Counted from the first letter of the stretch, positions 44,896-58,469 are shown. The stretch is 64,000 nucleotides of DNA from Nageia nagi (GCA_050084985.1 JBITNC010000001.1:177816001-177880000), one strand, 5' to 3'. Notes: generated by a model not told the origin, from the letters alone. Numbers and translations are program-made.

Positions 44896-45659
44896 CTATA
44901 CACTTAGGGATCCTTTTAGGTTGGTGAAGTTACCCTTAAGGGGGAGTGAAGTTTGAATTCATGTTCATGATGATAACTTCACCCCTAGAAGGATTTTATG
45001 CTGTAGAGTGTTATTTTTTATTATACACCTTCATGGTAAGTTTGCTCTACATGAGGAACTTATTGTACAATATTTTAGAATAAAAGATTAGCCAATCTAG
45101 CACTATTCAATTATCCATGTGTGAGAAAATTGTATGTGTCTTTTGGCCTTATTCAGTTATCCATATGTGAGGAACTCGTATGTGCATTTTGTTATACTCT
45201 ATTTTGTAATCAACATATGTTTTGTATACAATAGGTGACTATGAGTTTTTTCTTGGCATATTTGTGATAACTTATAGTGCACCATTGATCAGTTTATGAT
45301 GGCATTTGCTTTATTCATCTATCTTTGTTGATATAAATATAATGCATCTAACTGATCTTGTTATTTGAGTTCCTTATGACTTGCAAGTTTCTTTAAGATT
45401 GCAAGTTACTTACTTCAAGTGTGTAGGCTCTTAGAGACTCTTCATGACTTTTAGTTGGATGACTACTTTATCTATATTGAAATCGATTATGGTTAATGAT
45501 TATATTATAAATAATTTGTTAAAATGGTAAAGTAGTGAGTCTCTAATTAGATCTTTTTTACTTCACAAATATGTAAAAATTTCTCATCTCTTATTGTATC
45601 TATTTGGAGGAGAAATCTCTTACTCTCTTTTTTTCTTCTCTCTTATTCACTTTATCCTA

Positions 45660-45678
45660 ATATTGCATTAAGGGGGAG
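45660..45678 (+). other. Polypurine tract of C2
   Basis: The run aagggggag ends at 45678, directly before the TGTTGG start of the 3' LTR. It is the usual primer for plus-strand DNA synthesis. C1 has the mutated form aaagggaag at the same place. Confidence 0.9.
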
Positions 45679-46179
45679 TGTTGGAATGTATAATGTATTA
45701 GTGTAAAGCTTTTGTAATTATCCTCCTTGTAAATTCACTAATACTTAAGGGTATCATTAGATACCTTAAGTATTTAAGTGAATATGATAATGTAACTTAT
45801 CCTACACTCCATGTCATGAAAATGCCCCTTGGGTAAAAGGGAGTTGCATGTCATGCCTTTGTACATTGGGTAAAAGGGTGATCCAAAGAGGGATTTTAGC
45901 CTATAAATAGAATATTACCTCTTTGTGATCACACACAAATTTGTAGATTAAAGTTATGCTATAGGATAGTGTTTAAGATATGAGTTTAGAAGATTTGTAA
46001 GAGTTCATATTTGTGTGTGAAGTGAGATCTAGTTAGTGGATGTACTCCTTGTTAGAGGAACCACTTACAACTTGAATTATCTTTGTGAGATTACTTTGTG
46101 GGTTATTTAGATATGATTTGTGAGCTTTCATATGATCTTGGAATTTTAGAGTAGCTTATGTTATAGTTCAACTCTCTCA
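45679..46179 (+). repeat. 3' LTR of C2
   Basis: It starts TGTTGGAATG and ends AACTCTCTCA. The match to the 5' LTR covers the full length. The hairpin block is at 46036-46064 with a partly broken stem (CTCC/AGAG). Confidence 0.92.
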
Positions 46180-46930
46180 TCCCATCATGAAGCCCTATTA
46201 GGACCATCCACTAACTAAGCCATCTAGAGCCTACTGTTGAAGCTATCTAAATCCCGTTTATTTCTAAAAAAAAGTATGACATTGCCATTGGATTTTTATG
46301 AGCCCTACTTCACTTAACTCTTTTGACAACATTTCTTGTTGCATGACTTAACCTAAACTAAAAAACTATGAACAATAAGACCCAAAAATAACTCCCAAAC
46401 TACACAAGATCTAAAATTAATTGGACTTGAGATAGGGCTTGAACATGACTCAACTAAAATAGAATTATATATAAGGATAAAAAATAATACTTGGAATAAC
46501 TTATATATTATAATACCCATAAATAAGACCCAAACTATAAGAGACACAAACATGGGTAGCCTAATCCCATTGAACTGATATGGAATCTGACTGTTCTAAT
46601 GCTGCACATAACTTTGTTATCACCCCAACAAATGATCCCATCATGTTGGAAATATAATATAACTATTTCAACATTGCACACAACTTTTTTATCACCCCAA
46701 AAATCGATCCCATACTCAACATTTGAGAAATAGATTTACAATACAAAATCAAATATAACACCTACCCCCTCCCAAACTAGCCCCCACCTATTTTTAGTAT
46801 TGGTAGAATATATTAAAAAAAATTAAACACCCTTCCCCATACCCATATAAAATAATTATCAATATATCAATAGTTCAACTTGATATTAATAATACCCCTA
46901 GTATGCACTTACGTGGTATTTACCATTTCC
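46180..46930. other. Spacer with a 67-bp direct repeat
   Basis: No gene. Around 46580-46720 a unit starting 'actgttctaatgctgcacata' and another starting 'actatttcaacattgcacaca' are alike over about 65 bp, each followed by 'tttatcacccca'. The rest is AT-rich and without recognisable features. Confidence 0.45.
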
Positions 46931-47760
46931 TAACAGTTATCCCCTGTACTTCTACTTTGTCGATGAGTGAGAAAGGTGTGCCACTTATAGGTGTGTGAAT
47001 TATAGTATGATAATCCCTTAATACATATATAATATACTCATACAAATTTGTATGATTATCCTTTATGAAGTTCTTCATAATTGATACTATTGCTTGTTGG
47101 TTTCCTCAACTTGTCCATTTCTTTACGGATAATAAGTAATGGAGAAACAATTCTTGATGTAATAATAATTACATGAATTTAATATATATTGATTCTTAAA
47201 GTTATTTCCATTATATGTGATTATTTGTGTTGGAATACCAAAGTGAAAATAACATTTTTATTGGTAAAATTTACTATCTTTGTTCTTATTGTAGATGCCA
47301 TAGGAATTACCTCAACTCATTTTATCAAATATTATGTGGTTGTGATAATAAATTTGTACCATCCTAATGAGGGAGGTGAAATTTATCCATTAATATTAAA
47401 ACACCATCATAAAAATGCCACATAAATTGAATAAGTTACAAAACTTGAGATGTTACATATTGTAGATTGGAATGTTGTTGACATTTGACACATTTCTTGA
47501 TCTATTCATTATAATCGCTTTTGATAATAGGTTGCAATAATATTCCATAAATAATAATCTCTTTGATATGGTAGTCCCATTAAAATGACCCCCACATATT
47601 TTATTATGATAAGTTGATATGGCTATAACCTAATCTACTAGTTCTAAATATATCAAAAGTATTCCATCAAATCTATGTCTATAGACAACATTGCCTGATA
47701 AGATAATCTTGTTGCATTTTGTTTAAAGATTATCTTTTCTATTGTAGTCAATTTGGGAGG
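46930..47760 (-). pseudogene. Ty3/gypsy integrase remnant
   Basis: Read on the minus strand, several frames give integrase phrases. Near 47620-47590 is CGGHFNGTTISKRLLF, as in the GGHF...T..KI zinc region. Near 47500 is a KKCVKCQ remnant. Near 47235-47200 is GIPTQIITYNGNNFKN, where the catalytic Asp of T-D-N-G is Tyr. Near 47130-47090 is YYPxRNGQVEETNK, where E is the third catalytic residue. The order along the strand is as expected. It is a fragment with many breaks, and no reverse transcriptase of its own was found to the right. Confidence 0.7.
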
Positions 47761-48109
47761 AAATGAATTCCATTTAAGATATTTCTCAAGTTCAAATACC
47801 ATAAATATCTTAGATCCATATTAACTCATTGACTATGGATCATCATCTTTGAATGGAAAAAGACCCATGATAGATGACTTTGTTAATGTACTTATTTCCA
47901 CATGTTGAATTTTTTATGAAGATTAGGTGGATGATCTTAATAATGACATTATATTTGCAAATATATTGGATTATCTTACTACTACTTCTATATCACATGC
48001 TTGTAGCTTTTTTAATAATCTATTTATAATACCTTTGTATATCTTCAATATTGATTATATGTAGTAGTGATATCTTGCCTTCCATTTATTAATGTATCCC
48101 CCTGTTTGA

Positions 48110-49600
48110 AGATTAGTTAGGGTCTATCCATTGGGATACAATGGTGGAGAAACTATATAAAAAAATAGAGTCTAGGGGTAATAACTATCCAAGTCAAGAT
48201 AGGAATATTCAATTGATTTAGTCAACTCTCCAAATAATGCCTTTATTCATGGTGTTTTTATTCAAAATTCCTTCCAATGAAACAAACAAAATTGAAAAAA
48301 TATGTAGGAATATTTTATGGAGAGGTACAAAAGAGAGGAAGAGGTACCATTTGGTGATTTGTGAGGTGGTGTTTTGTTCAAAGTCACATGTAGGGCTAGG
48401 GCCTAAGCATTTTAGAGTTCTAAGTAAAGCTATGACAACAAAGTTTATATGGAGGATAGCTACAATAAAGAATGAGTTATGAGTAGAGATTATCAAATCC
48501 AAATATCTTAAGAACAAGAACCTAATTTCAATTTGAGAGGATAACAACATTATAGGTGGTTCGACAAGTTAGAGTCACATTCAAGAAGGCATTAATATCA
48601 TAAATGATAAGTATATTTGGAAGAAAGGGAAAGGGTATAAAATAAAATTTTGGGATGATAAATGGCATGAAGTAATTCTTCTTAATGCTACTACAAACAT
48701 AAAAATAACTCTATAAGATGAATGGGATGACTATTTGAAAGATTACAAGTTAGGGACATGCATGACACTTCTAAAAGGAGAGAATTGGGAGAGAAATTTA
48801 TGAGTCTTGAGCTTAAAGTCCTACATAATAATATAGGGAATTTTATTTACATAACAAAAGATAATGACTACTTGGAATGAAGAGGAGCCCCTAAAAATAC
48901 ATACACATTTAAGGATGGCTATAATATTATTTTGAAAATTCTAGTGGAAAAAGTGCCTTGGGAAAATATATGGAGGACCAAATGCATTCCCAAAATTAAA
49001 ACTTTCATGTGGCTTGTGTTTCTGAATAAAATTCATACATGGGATAACTTGATGAAGAGAGGCTTTTAAGGTTCAAACAAATGTTTCCTTTGCTTCAATT
49101 TTGTAGAAATAATATTCCATTTATTCATGAAGTGTCCCTTCTCATACCAAGTTTGAGAGATTTAGTTGAAAACTATATGATTTGGATGGGTGAGACCTAA
49201 TTTAGTTATATAATAGTGGCCACATTGAAGAAAATCATATCCAAAATGGAAACGCACATGGAAAAATTTCATGCCCATTTTTCTATGGAATGTATAGAAA
49301 GAGAGAAGCACAAAAATCTTTAAGAATGAGCTTAAATATTTTGAGGCTATCTTTGTATGAATAGTAAGCGATCTAAATGAATTTGAGAGGTTGGAAAACC
49401 AAAAATAAGTGAGCTTTGAATTTGACCCAAGATAGTCAAGTTAAGAAAAAAGTGCTAACGGAGGCTAAGTCCTTTCTACTAATAAAGTTGATATTTATTA
49501 ACAAGCAAGATATTCTTTCTATGATGATCTAATGGAAAAGAGAATAAAACATTTGAGGAAATATTAAACATCAAATTATGATTTACTTCCTATAATATTT
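48110..49600 (+). pseudogene. LINE 3' part (RT C-terminus and zf-RVT domain)
   Basis: On the plus strand, after an LGYNGGE-like phrase (about 48140), frame 48237-48482 reads MPLFMVFLFKIPSNETNKIE, then NILWRGTKERKRYHLV and RVLSKAMTTKFIWR. This is the segment downstream of the LINE reverse transcriptase that usually reads LPIYLLSLFKIP...LW. Remnants YIWKKGKG, KFWDDKWHE follow. Near 49000-49160 a zf-RVT-type domain is seen: TFMWLVFLNKIHTWDNLMKR, then CFLCFNFVE and HLFMKCPF. The 5' part with the RT core is missing, as is usual for 5'-truncated LINEs. Several stops show it is dead. Confidence 0.8.
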
Positions 49601-52250
49601 AAGCCTATGATTTTTGAAATTGGACTATATGGAGAGAAAGCCACATTGATAATGTCTCAGTGAAGCACAACATTTCAAATACCTCCTAGATAAATCCACC
49701 GATGACCTCTCTAATGCTTATTGAGGACTATTTCAAGCCAATTGAAAGTTTATAATATACTTTCAAACCAATTATTCTTCTAAAATGAGTTTAAGTTCCA
49801 TCTAGAAGTCTCATATGTTAGGCCCTAGATGTATTTTTTCTACTCAATAAATTTCCTATTCCATAATAATAAAAACATCAAGCTCCATGTGATCTACATG
49901 AGCTATGTCACTCCAATTTTCCATTTTAGCTCAACGCTTAGAGTTTATATCTTTATTTGGTGTAAACACCTTGCTCTTACTCCTTTATTTTGGGTTTAAT
50001 TCACAACATTTACACCTTTTTATAGGCTTAATATCAAATATTTATATGCTCTCATACTCATTTATTCTAGCTTATATCTTTGTTTTTATACCATGGAGCA
50101 CATTTCTCCCCATATCAACTTAACACATAGTGTGTACACCCTTAGTTCAAAGTTATTTCTATTTTGTCTGTACACCATGCATTTACACTGCAAACAAGTT
50201 CATTTATTATCTTGTACAAGGGCAAGGGCCTATTGATTTACCTAATGTAATAGATAAATTATGTTCATTTAACCAACATAAATCTTGGATGCAAAATTTG
50301 TAAATTGATCTTTGATATGAATTTCAACTCCTTATTTGTTGGGATTTCAATTTTAAGGGATAGAAAGGTGATATATAAAAATGTATAAGGCTAAAGAGGG
50401 TGAACTAGCACCACCATAGAAATCAAAGTATTTCTAATTTTTTGGTATAGATGGTGTTCAAATTTCATAGCCATAGTTAGTATTAGTTGCTTGCACTAAT
50501 AAAATCAATACCTAATAGCCTCAGTCAAATCCATGCATAAATTCCTTCCTAGGATACATAAAACTATTGGCAACAACCCTAGAGAAACAAATATTTTTAC
50601 ACAATCTAAGAGGGAAAAAGGTATAAGCTCATCATCCCAAAATACAAATAGTAATATTCAAAGGCTAATGTTTATCATGAATATCTGACCTTTTATTTAG
50701 TAGAGGTCACTTTTATTTATAAGAAAATTTACAAGAGCCAAAATAGCTTCCCTATCTACTAAATTAACTATAAAGTATGATATGTATATGGTCATTGATT
50801 ACAAAATAATATATATAGATATTTTTGATAGATATTTACATATACTAGGACTATTGAATCAAATATTAGGAAAATCAAATTGATTCATAGTTACAAAATG
50901 ATAAGAATTCCCTTATCTTCTTGATCTAATTTTATCCTTCAGGGTACAAGTCATGCCTTGAAGCTTCTGATCATAAATTCCTTGAATACCATATTATCAA
51001 TTGATATTCGATTGAGATTAGGGTTTGCTTTGATCAAACCACATATTTGGAGTTGGAAGATGGTAGGATCTGATTACATTTGGAGTTATTATAGATGATA
51101 TGATAATATTTGATCCTTCACTATGATTAGAATTTGGAAAAGATGTGGTTAAAATATTTATTACCTCGATCCATGACCCAAAAATCAACTTTTGAATGTC
51201 AAGTCCATGTTAATCGGTATCTTGATAACCTTATCTTTTCATGCCAATTTGATATTCAAGGGTATTTGATGCTTTGAAGCTACTACAAAATTAATTCTTG
51301 AATCCATACTAAATCTACATCTTGTCTAATGAAATCAACATCAATTTTGGGTGTTGAAGGTAAATCTGCATTCATTCTATAATAATCTGTAATGCAGAGC
51401 TGATGTGATGATGTAGTCATTTTTTAGGGTGCAAATTTAATATTTTAGGATACATGGTATCTTGTTGGGGCTACTTCATATATTACTTCTAGATGATCTA
51501 AGGTGCATAGTATTTGAATTTGTAATTACAATTCTTAATTACAAAGAGACACATGGAAACATATGATAGGGTATTTATGTGTACACCTTTTGTTAAATAA
51601 ATTCAGACTGTGGGGTTAGCCTATTGAATGAATCCAAGATGCGAAGGTACCATGATGATGTAAGCCTTATCTGAGGTGTAAATTTTTTTATTTTTTCTTT
51701 TTTTGGGTGTAAAGTTGACACAATGATGTCAGCTTGTTTTGGAGAATGAATGTTTTATTATTTAAACATGGAAAGGCCTTCACTTTATTATTCTATAATG
51801 TGGAATAGGTATGATGATGTCATAGGAATTTAGAGTATAGATTTTGGTTCATTTTGAGCTTGAACTTAACCAACTTTCTTCATTCTATGGTTCAAAGATA
51901 ATGTTGGTAATGTCACTATTTCCAAAATGTGAAATATAGCCTTAAAAACTTACTGATAAATGAAAACTTAAGGAAATAATATATGGATAAGTTAAAACAA
52001 GTGTGTATAGGAAAATTTAAATACTTAATACCTAAAATATAAAGTATACTTCTGCATCATGAATTGATCATAAATTTGAACAAGATTATTTATCCTTGAA
52101 CAAAGAAATGAAATCAAAATATAACCATTATCATACACAAAATTAGAACCAAAATAAATATAGTTACTTGATTTTTTATTTAAAATACAATGTACAAAAT
52201 TATGTCTACATTCTAGCAGCTCTAGAGGATTTTCGGTAACAAAATTTAGA
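49601..52250. other. AT-rich region, possibly LTR-like in 50900-52200
   Basis: No gene is seen. The part 51390-51850 repeats 'gatgatgt(c/a)'-type phrases (for example at about 51408, 51653, 51726 and 51812). This recalls the TGATGTCA motifs of the G1 LTR. It may be an LTR of the minus-strand gypsy material to the right, but no matching partner was found. The chance ORF 49905-50123 is hydrophobic and not recognised. Confidence 0.3.
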
Positions 52251-52299
52251 ATCTAGACCAAAAGAAAACACATTATCCTTGAGTATTAGAGTGATCCCT

Positions 52300-55200
52300 T
52301 AATATAATGGCTTTAATACTAGCCCATTCTCAATTTAATCCACTATACTTCTCAAATGTTTCCATATCATTATGTACAGTTATCATGCTATTTACAATCG
52401 AAAAGGAAATATTATTGTGTTTCTTAGCAAATTCCTTAACAATTGACTATAAAAATATCAAATTTACAAAATACTAAAGAAACTTATCCTAATAAAAGTC
52501 TTTAGGCCAGCTATAAAATTTAGAGGCATCCTTAGAAATAGCCTCCACCTTCTATTTTATCTTCTCTTCAGTCAAGGGAGTATTGTCCTACCATAATTCA
52601 AAAATGCCCAAAGCCTAAAGCTCTTGAAACTTTTCCTTAATAAATTGCATCTCTTATGTAAGAGTAGAGTGGTACTTAGAACCTTCCTCAAGGTATGCAT
52701 CTATCTGTATAATGGAAGAGACCATGTCTAGGATTTTCTCCCTAGTACCCAACTTTTCTTTGACCAAATCCTCATATAAAATGACTTTAAGATTAGTAAT
52801 TATTACTTGAGATTCATCTTTTCATCCATCTTTCAAGGCCTTGGTTTGTGAGATATTTTTTGAGATGTTTTCAATGGCCTTATGGCATGAAGTGATATAG
52901 TTGCAAATAGGGAATAATGTCTTTATTTATACAAAAATCATATCCCACAAATTGGTCTTCAAACCAACCATAATATATTTATTAAATGATAACTTGTCCT
53001 TAGCATCCTTTGACTTTTGCAACTAATATGTGAGTTTTGATATTTGATCTTTAAATTGTTTAATTTGAGCCTTGAACTTTTGTAGATCATTTTCCTTGGC
53101 TTTGAGGATTTACTCTTTCCCTTTCAACTAGCTATACCTTTTTTCTTTCTCAATGTTCTTTGTGTTTATTTTTGTATCTTTACCCATTAACATGGTATCT
53201 TTCTAGGCCATTTGCTTCTTATGACTGGTTAGATGACATTCAACATCAGACAAGCTCTTTTTCAATTTCTCTTACTCTGTCTATAGTTTGTTGAGTTCCT
53301 CCTTTACTAATACCAACTCTTTATCTTTAGATTTAACTTGCTTTGTTGCAAAGGCAAGTTCTTTATCCTCTTGTTGTAGAGTGGATTATGTCGATGCTTT
53401 TAATTTATGATCCTTTAATTTTTTAATATCATTTTTTAAAACCTTCACCTCCTCTGTAAGGTTGTTAGCCTTATTTTCAAACATTTTTCTATTTCCAATT
53501 TCCTTGTTTAGCTATGCAGTGAGCGTAGTTGTATCAAAATCTATAATAGAGGTATACTAAAACATCAAATTATTTCTATCATGTTATGGTATGAGGCTTA
53601 TATTAACATTTTGTATTTCTTCCAAGATAGAAGGAGGTTCGAAAGTAGATATAACAATTGAAGTTTGCATATATTTCATCATCTAAGTAACTAGATTGTA
53701 ATGGGTAAAAAGTATGAGAGTGTCAATTTTATAATCATAAGTAGGAGCCTCCTTAATACCTAGAATGGGCACATGATTCATAGGCTTGATACCTATCAAT
53801 AGAGAAGTTAATTGCATGGGTTATCCTTGTAGAGAAACCAAGGTTGTACCAATAGGTGCTTATTATTTTACAAGTGTTGAAGAAGTGGCAATCAAAGTTA
53901 CAGTATGCATTGGCATTTGATAATATGGGGAGATCATGGAAGTAGACATTGCAGATGAAAATAAGGTAATGGGATCAACATGTAATGTATGGGTCATGGT
54001 ATAAATAATATAATATGAAGAAACATAATGGAGATGAGTAGAAGTGTAAGTTCTTACCAAAATTTGTTTGTAAGTCATATATGGAGAGCCTAAAGTAGAT
54101 TTAATAGAAATAGGCAGTTTCTTTAAAGGAGTTTGTACTAGAGTAGTAGAGACTTATCTTGATGTATTTTGTGGATTCCTTTGATATATCCTTTGTTTCT
54201 TATACTAAAATAGAGGATCATGTGACCTTACCTCAACTTGATTCTTAATAGGTCTAGAAGGCAAAAAACCAAAGGATTTTATTTGATCTTGCTTAGGCTA
54301 AAACCTTTCTCCATTTTTTCTATCACTTCTTGATGCCTCTTTTAAGTTTTTTCAATGGTTGTAGGTGAGGGAGGCTTATTTACATCTAAATTTTCTTCAT
54401 CCAAGCTCAATATCTTTTCATTTTCATGCTTCTTTTGCATTTCTTAGAAAATTCATCATCATTTGAATATACAATATTATGTAGATTTCCCTTTTCATCT
54501 TTGAAAATTAAAAAGGATATTTTCTTGGCTTGACTCTAATTCTTCTTAGTATTCAACTTTTTGGTAGCTACCTTGCCCAGCTTATCTTGAGATTCATCAA
54601 ATGCATACTTATTTTTGAATAAGGTTTTCCATAAGTCTTCCTTTGAATAAGTGTCTTGAATGACCATATTCTTTATATCTAGATTAAGTAATTAATCTAG
54701 AATGATATTATTAGCAATAAGGTTCGTAAAAATTTCAAATTGATCATATTTATTTGGATGAAAAATGGTTGAGTTTCTTTGATTAATGATTCTCAAGTGA
54801 GCTACCATTATATCATTCAAGTCATAATGATAGGCCAAATTTATAGTGATCAATATTAACTTCACCAATATTTTTGCAAGCTTGGAAGCTTGCTTCTTCT
54901 TCTTCAACAAAAAAACCTCAAATACTTATTTTTTTTTTAAGTCTTATCTATCTCATCAAGTTACTGGAAGAATTCATGTGCAAACAATCCATATAATACA
55001 TAGTATGGGAGTAGACATGGATTCCTTGAGAATCCATAAAATCTAAATAATGTTCCATACCCCATCAAATAATAATCACCCATTTCTAAATTAGGAATTC
55101 TAAATTTGTTCATCACCTATTGGCTGAGTCTTGGAATAACGTTTCCCTCAATGAGTGTTAAAGGACAACAATTTAGCTACAAATAGATAATAAGAGGAGG

Positions 55201-55965
55201 AAGACCTCAAATCAATAGTCCATGAATCCATAGAAAAAGGGTTTCCTTGCTCATCCTATTTTTAAGTAGGGATGACTTGGAAGGTGTTTGTATTTGTATA
55301 ATGGAACAACCACATAATAAATGACACATAGGGAAATCTCTTTGAATTTTTCACATTACTGAATGCATCAACAATTTGGTAGGAAAGGAATAATGGAAAA
55401 TCAAATTAGATAGGTATTTTCTCATGGGATATTACACAGGTAATGGCCATTTGTTCAAAAGTGAACTCTTTATTACAATCATAGCCAAAGAGCATGGCTA
55501 AAGCAAATAAAAGGTTCTATAAATGATACTTAAAGATATGAATATATATATAACTAGTGGGAAGAGTATTTATGATATAACTTGCATGAATTTGGAGGAA
55601 GGGAAGATAAAAGCCTTATAATACTTTTCTTGAGTTTCATGGAAAAATTTATTCATGTTGTCATTATAATAAAATTGGAAGGCAAATGCTATTCCTTTTG
55701 GAGAGAAGTCAAGTGGGACTTGATTATTTCTAACTATCATTTGATAGGACTTATCAACATATGCCTCTAAGGCTAGAATAAGCTTGATAGCTAGGTGATT
55801 CCTATAAGGAGTAAAAAATATGACACTTGAGAAATAGGAAATTGCACCTATGTGTCCTAAAGAAAAATGAGTGGACTTACCATCCATGGTCCTCTTTGGT
55901 TGTTTATTATATCCATGTAACTTTGTATCCCTTAGTTCCTTCATATGGGTTAATGAAATGAATTT
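52300..55965 (-). pseudogene. Unidentified long decayed ORF with a globular N-terminal part and coiled coil
   Basis: On the minus strand, from about 55965 to 52300, long same-frame stretches can be read across relatively few stops. The first (55944-55570) begins MKELRDTKLHGYNKQPKRTM and contains AISYFSSVIFFTPYRNHLA. Another (54910-54692) includes HYDLNDIMVAHLRIINQRN and goes on after one stop with NMVIQDTYSKEDLWKTLFKN. Near 53100-52990 a heptad-like KAKENDLQKFKAQIKQFKDQ suggests a coiled coil. I do not recognise the protein. It has no zinc knuckle, protease or RT motif. It lies just downstream (minus sense) of gypsy pol G2, so it could be an extra ORF of that element, or the gag-like first ORF of a separate one. 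Confidence 0.5.
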
Positions 55966-57044
55966 AAGGCTTCTCCTCCTCTTGCATCAATTGCATAGAG
56001 TAGCCTTATTTGTTGGAGGCTTTTTATCTTTGGCTTTTGCACAAAGAAGTGAAAGTAGAAGGCTATGCTTTAGATCTCATATGAGATTGAGTATCTTTGG
56101 TATCCATTATTTTGAATATTCACCACTAAATTAGCTACTACAAATTGAATAATAATTATGGGTATCCATAGTTGTGAATTTTCTGCATGATTCTAAACTT
56201 GAGATAAGCTTAGCTCTGCAAAGTTCTCTTCTTTGGATACTTAGATAAAATATTGGTAATTACATCTAAGTAAATAACTTTATGACTATAGTTTGACATG
56301 ATTTTGTATTTAATGGTGGTTGACATTGATATGATAATGCAACCTTGAGCCTTGTGCCATTATGGTTTTAACTACATTCATTTTCATGAATTACATGGTT
56401 GCAAGTTGGCCAAATTGATAACTATCAATGCTTATTAAATACGAGGTAATGATGGGATATGGTATCTTATCAATATCAAATTTTAAATAACACATTTGAT
56501 ATCTAAAGTTACCTTGATGATGTCATCCTCCTCCATAATGCAAATTTTCCCTTTTCAACAATTGGTGTGATTTTATATCTACAATGATACATGACATTGC
56601 TAAATGGCATTCTCCAGGAATGGCCTTGGATTTTTTGTATCTTTTTGAACTTACAATCTATCTATAGATACTAAATATGGATGTTGAGTATTAAAAAGGA
56701 CACATGATTGTCTCTAGATTTGATTCTAACATTATTTCTAAAAGAGCTTGGGGCTAGATGTTGATCATAAGTTTGGATATGTAGATAGCAATTAGTTATA
56801 TAGATATGGCTTAAAAATAGTGTAGATAGGGCTTTGGATAGTAGAGCTTTATGCAGATCACATAGTTTTTGTTCCAAACATATAAATATAATTTTGGCTA
56901 ATCTATATATCTAAATTTTAACTATAATACATGCATATGATACATTTTGGGCTACCTCTATCTTATTCTAGGTGCAAATGATATAAAAATTGTACATACC
57001 TAGCCAATAAATAGGAACTATACAATTATATATATACATCCATC

Positions 57045-58090
57045 TTATAAAAAAATAGATCCCTGATCTATAGTACTACTACTTCCTTGGAAAATTTTTA
57101 ATATGTTAGTCATTAACCTAAATAGGCATGATTTTTCCATCCAAATGGGCCAATTAGTATGTATTAAATTACTTGTATATATGAATGATAAATGGTCCTT
57201 CCCATAAGGACTCAAACTTCTTATGTTTACCAAGTTTAGATTTATCCTCATTTCACTTTAACACCAAGTCTACCTTTTTAAACTAAATGAGAGAGGCCCT
57301 TTTCTTATCAAACAAGGTATTAGCAATAGCTTGTCTCTTTTGGAAGTTACTAAAATCTTTATCTCTCTATTCCTCCAATTTAATAAACTGCATGTATTTG
57401 TGTTTCAATGACCCAAAGAAACATAATTCATCATCCATAATAATCTCCAATGCATGAATCTCTAAATACATTAGCAAGATGACTCTTTTCTCATATACTA
57501 AAGTATAAGGAGAGGTTTGAACGTATTCTTTCACACAAATTCTATCAACCCATAGTGCAAAGTCTAGCTTCAAATGTCATTCCCTTGGATTATCATCCAT
57601 TATTCTCTTGAAATTGCAAAGAATGTTCTTGTTGGCGGATTCAACTAAACCATTCCCTTGCATATAGTAATTACAATAAATTTTCTAAATAATATTATAT
57701 TTCATGAAAATTCTTAAATCTTTTCCCTAATGAAAGTAGATCCATTGTCTAAAATTATTACAACAAGCATACCGAAACTTGTGATTAATTTCTCTAGGAA
57801 TATTAATACAATGTATTGATTTACATTATTTGAAGGGATGGCTTCTACCCATATTGTAAATTAATAAATAGTAGCAAGTATAAACTTATGTCATGCAGAA
57901 GAATTAGGATTGATGACTCTTTTAAAATCTAAACTCTATTGCTAAAATGGCTCTTCAATAATTACTAATTTGAGAGGCATGGCAGCACTTCTACTAACAA
58001 ATCTAGGGTACTTATCACACTTCTTAGCAATTTAATGCAAGCATTTACATATGGTTGGCCACTAGTACCCAATTTGAATTAGTTTTCCAA
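57045..58090 (-). pseudogene. Ty3/gypsy integrase of element G2
   Basis: On the minus strand, from 58090 downward, broken frames give FILATIYxFTIWVEAIPSNN (usual catalytic Asp region nearby: SLDFKRVI). Then comes FGMLVVIILDNGSTF (second Asp in DNG), and a decayed QGNGLVESANKN-like phrase (third, Glu). Frame 57573-57367 reads KLDFALWVDRICVKEYVQTS, as in the gypsy phrase WADRxTxKxxxGTSPFxLVYG. Frame 57251-57045 continues the C-terminal tail in a shifted frame. No chromodomain is visible, which would fit a Tat/Athila-like lineage, but the lineage was not proved. Confidence 0.75.
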
Positions 58091-58469
58091 TCATTATCTA
58101 TCTAGAATAATAACCACTAGAGAATCCTAAATGGAACTCTTTTAAAAGGGTAGGAACATCAATAGGGTGGATACATATCAACAATAGTCCATCATAGTTC
58201 CTTCTATAGATTTTATTTTGTATGAATATGTAGTTGGATTCTTGAAGTTTGAATCTTCTTCTTTAAGGAGCAGTTAAATTATTTGGATAAAATTTCTATC
58301 TTGAAATACCTAAGCAATTTTGTAATCCATGTCATTTTAAATTAGGACATACATTCATTCTCCTCTTCATGTTGGTGAAAATAAAAGTGAACAATATTAA
58401 AAGTGGAAATATTATCATCATCTGATGTAGAGGGAGTATCTGAATTCAAATTAGAAGCAATGTCTTGAC

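Larger units (their letters stand above)
37629..46179 (+). mobile_element. Ty1/copia element C2, structurally complete but inactive (8551 bp)
   Basis: Two LTRs of 502 and 501 bp start TGTTGG and end TCTCA. They enclose a primer-binding site, a 2.9-kb leader, and gag, protease, integrase, reverse transcriptase and RNase H in copia order, then a polypurine tract. It belongs to the same family as C1. The 5-bp flanks (TCTCG on the left, TCCCA on the right) are not identical, so the target duplication is mutated or the ends have changed. In-frame stops and altered catalytic residues make it non-autonomous. Confidence 0.92.
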
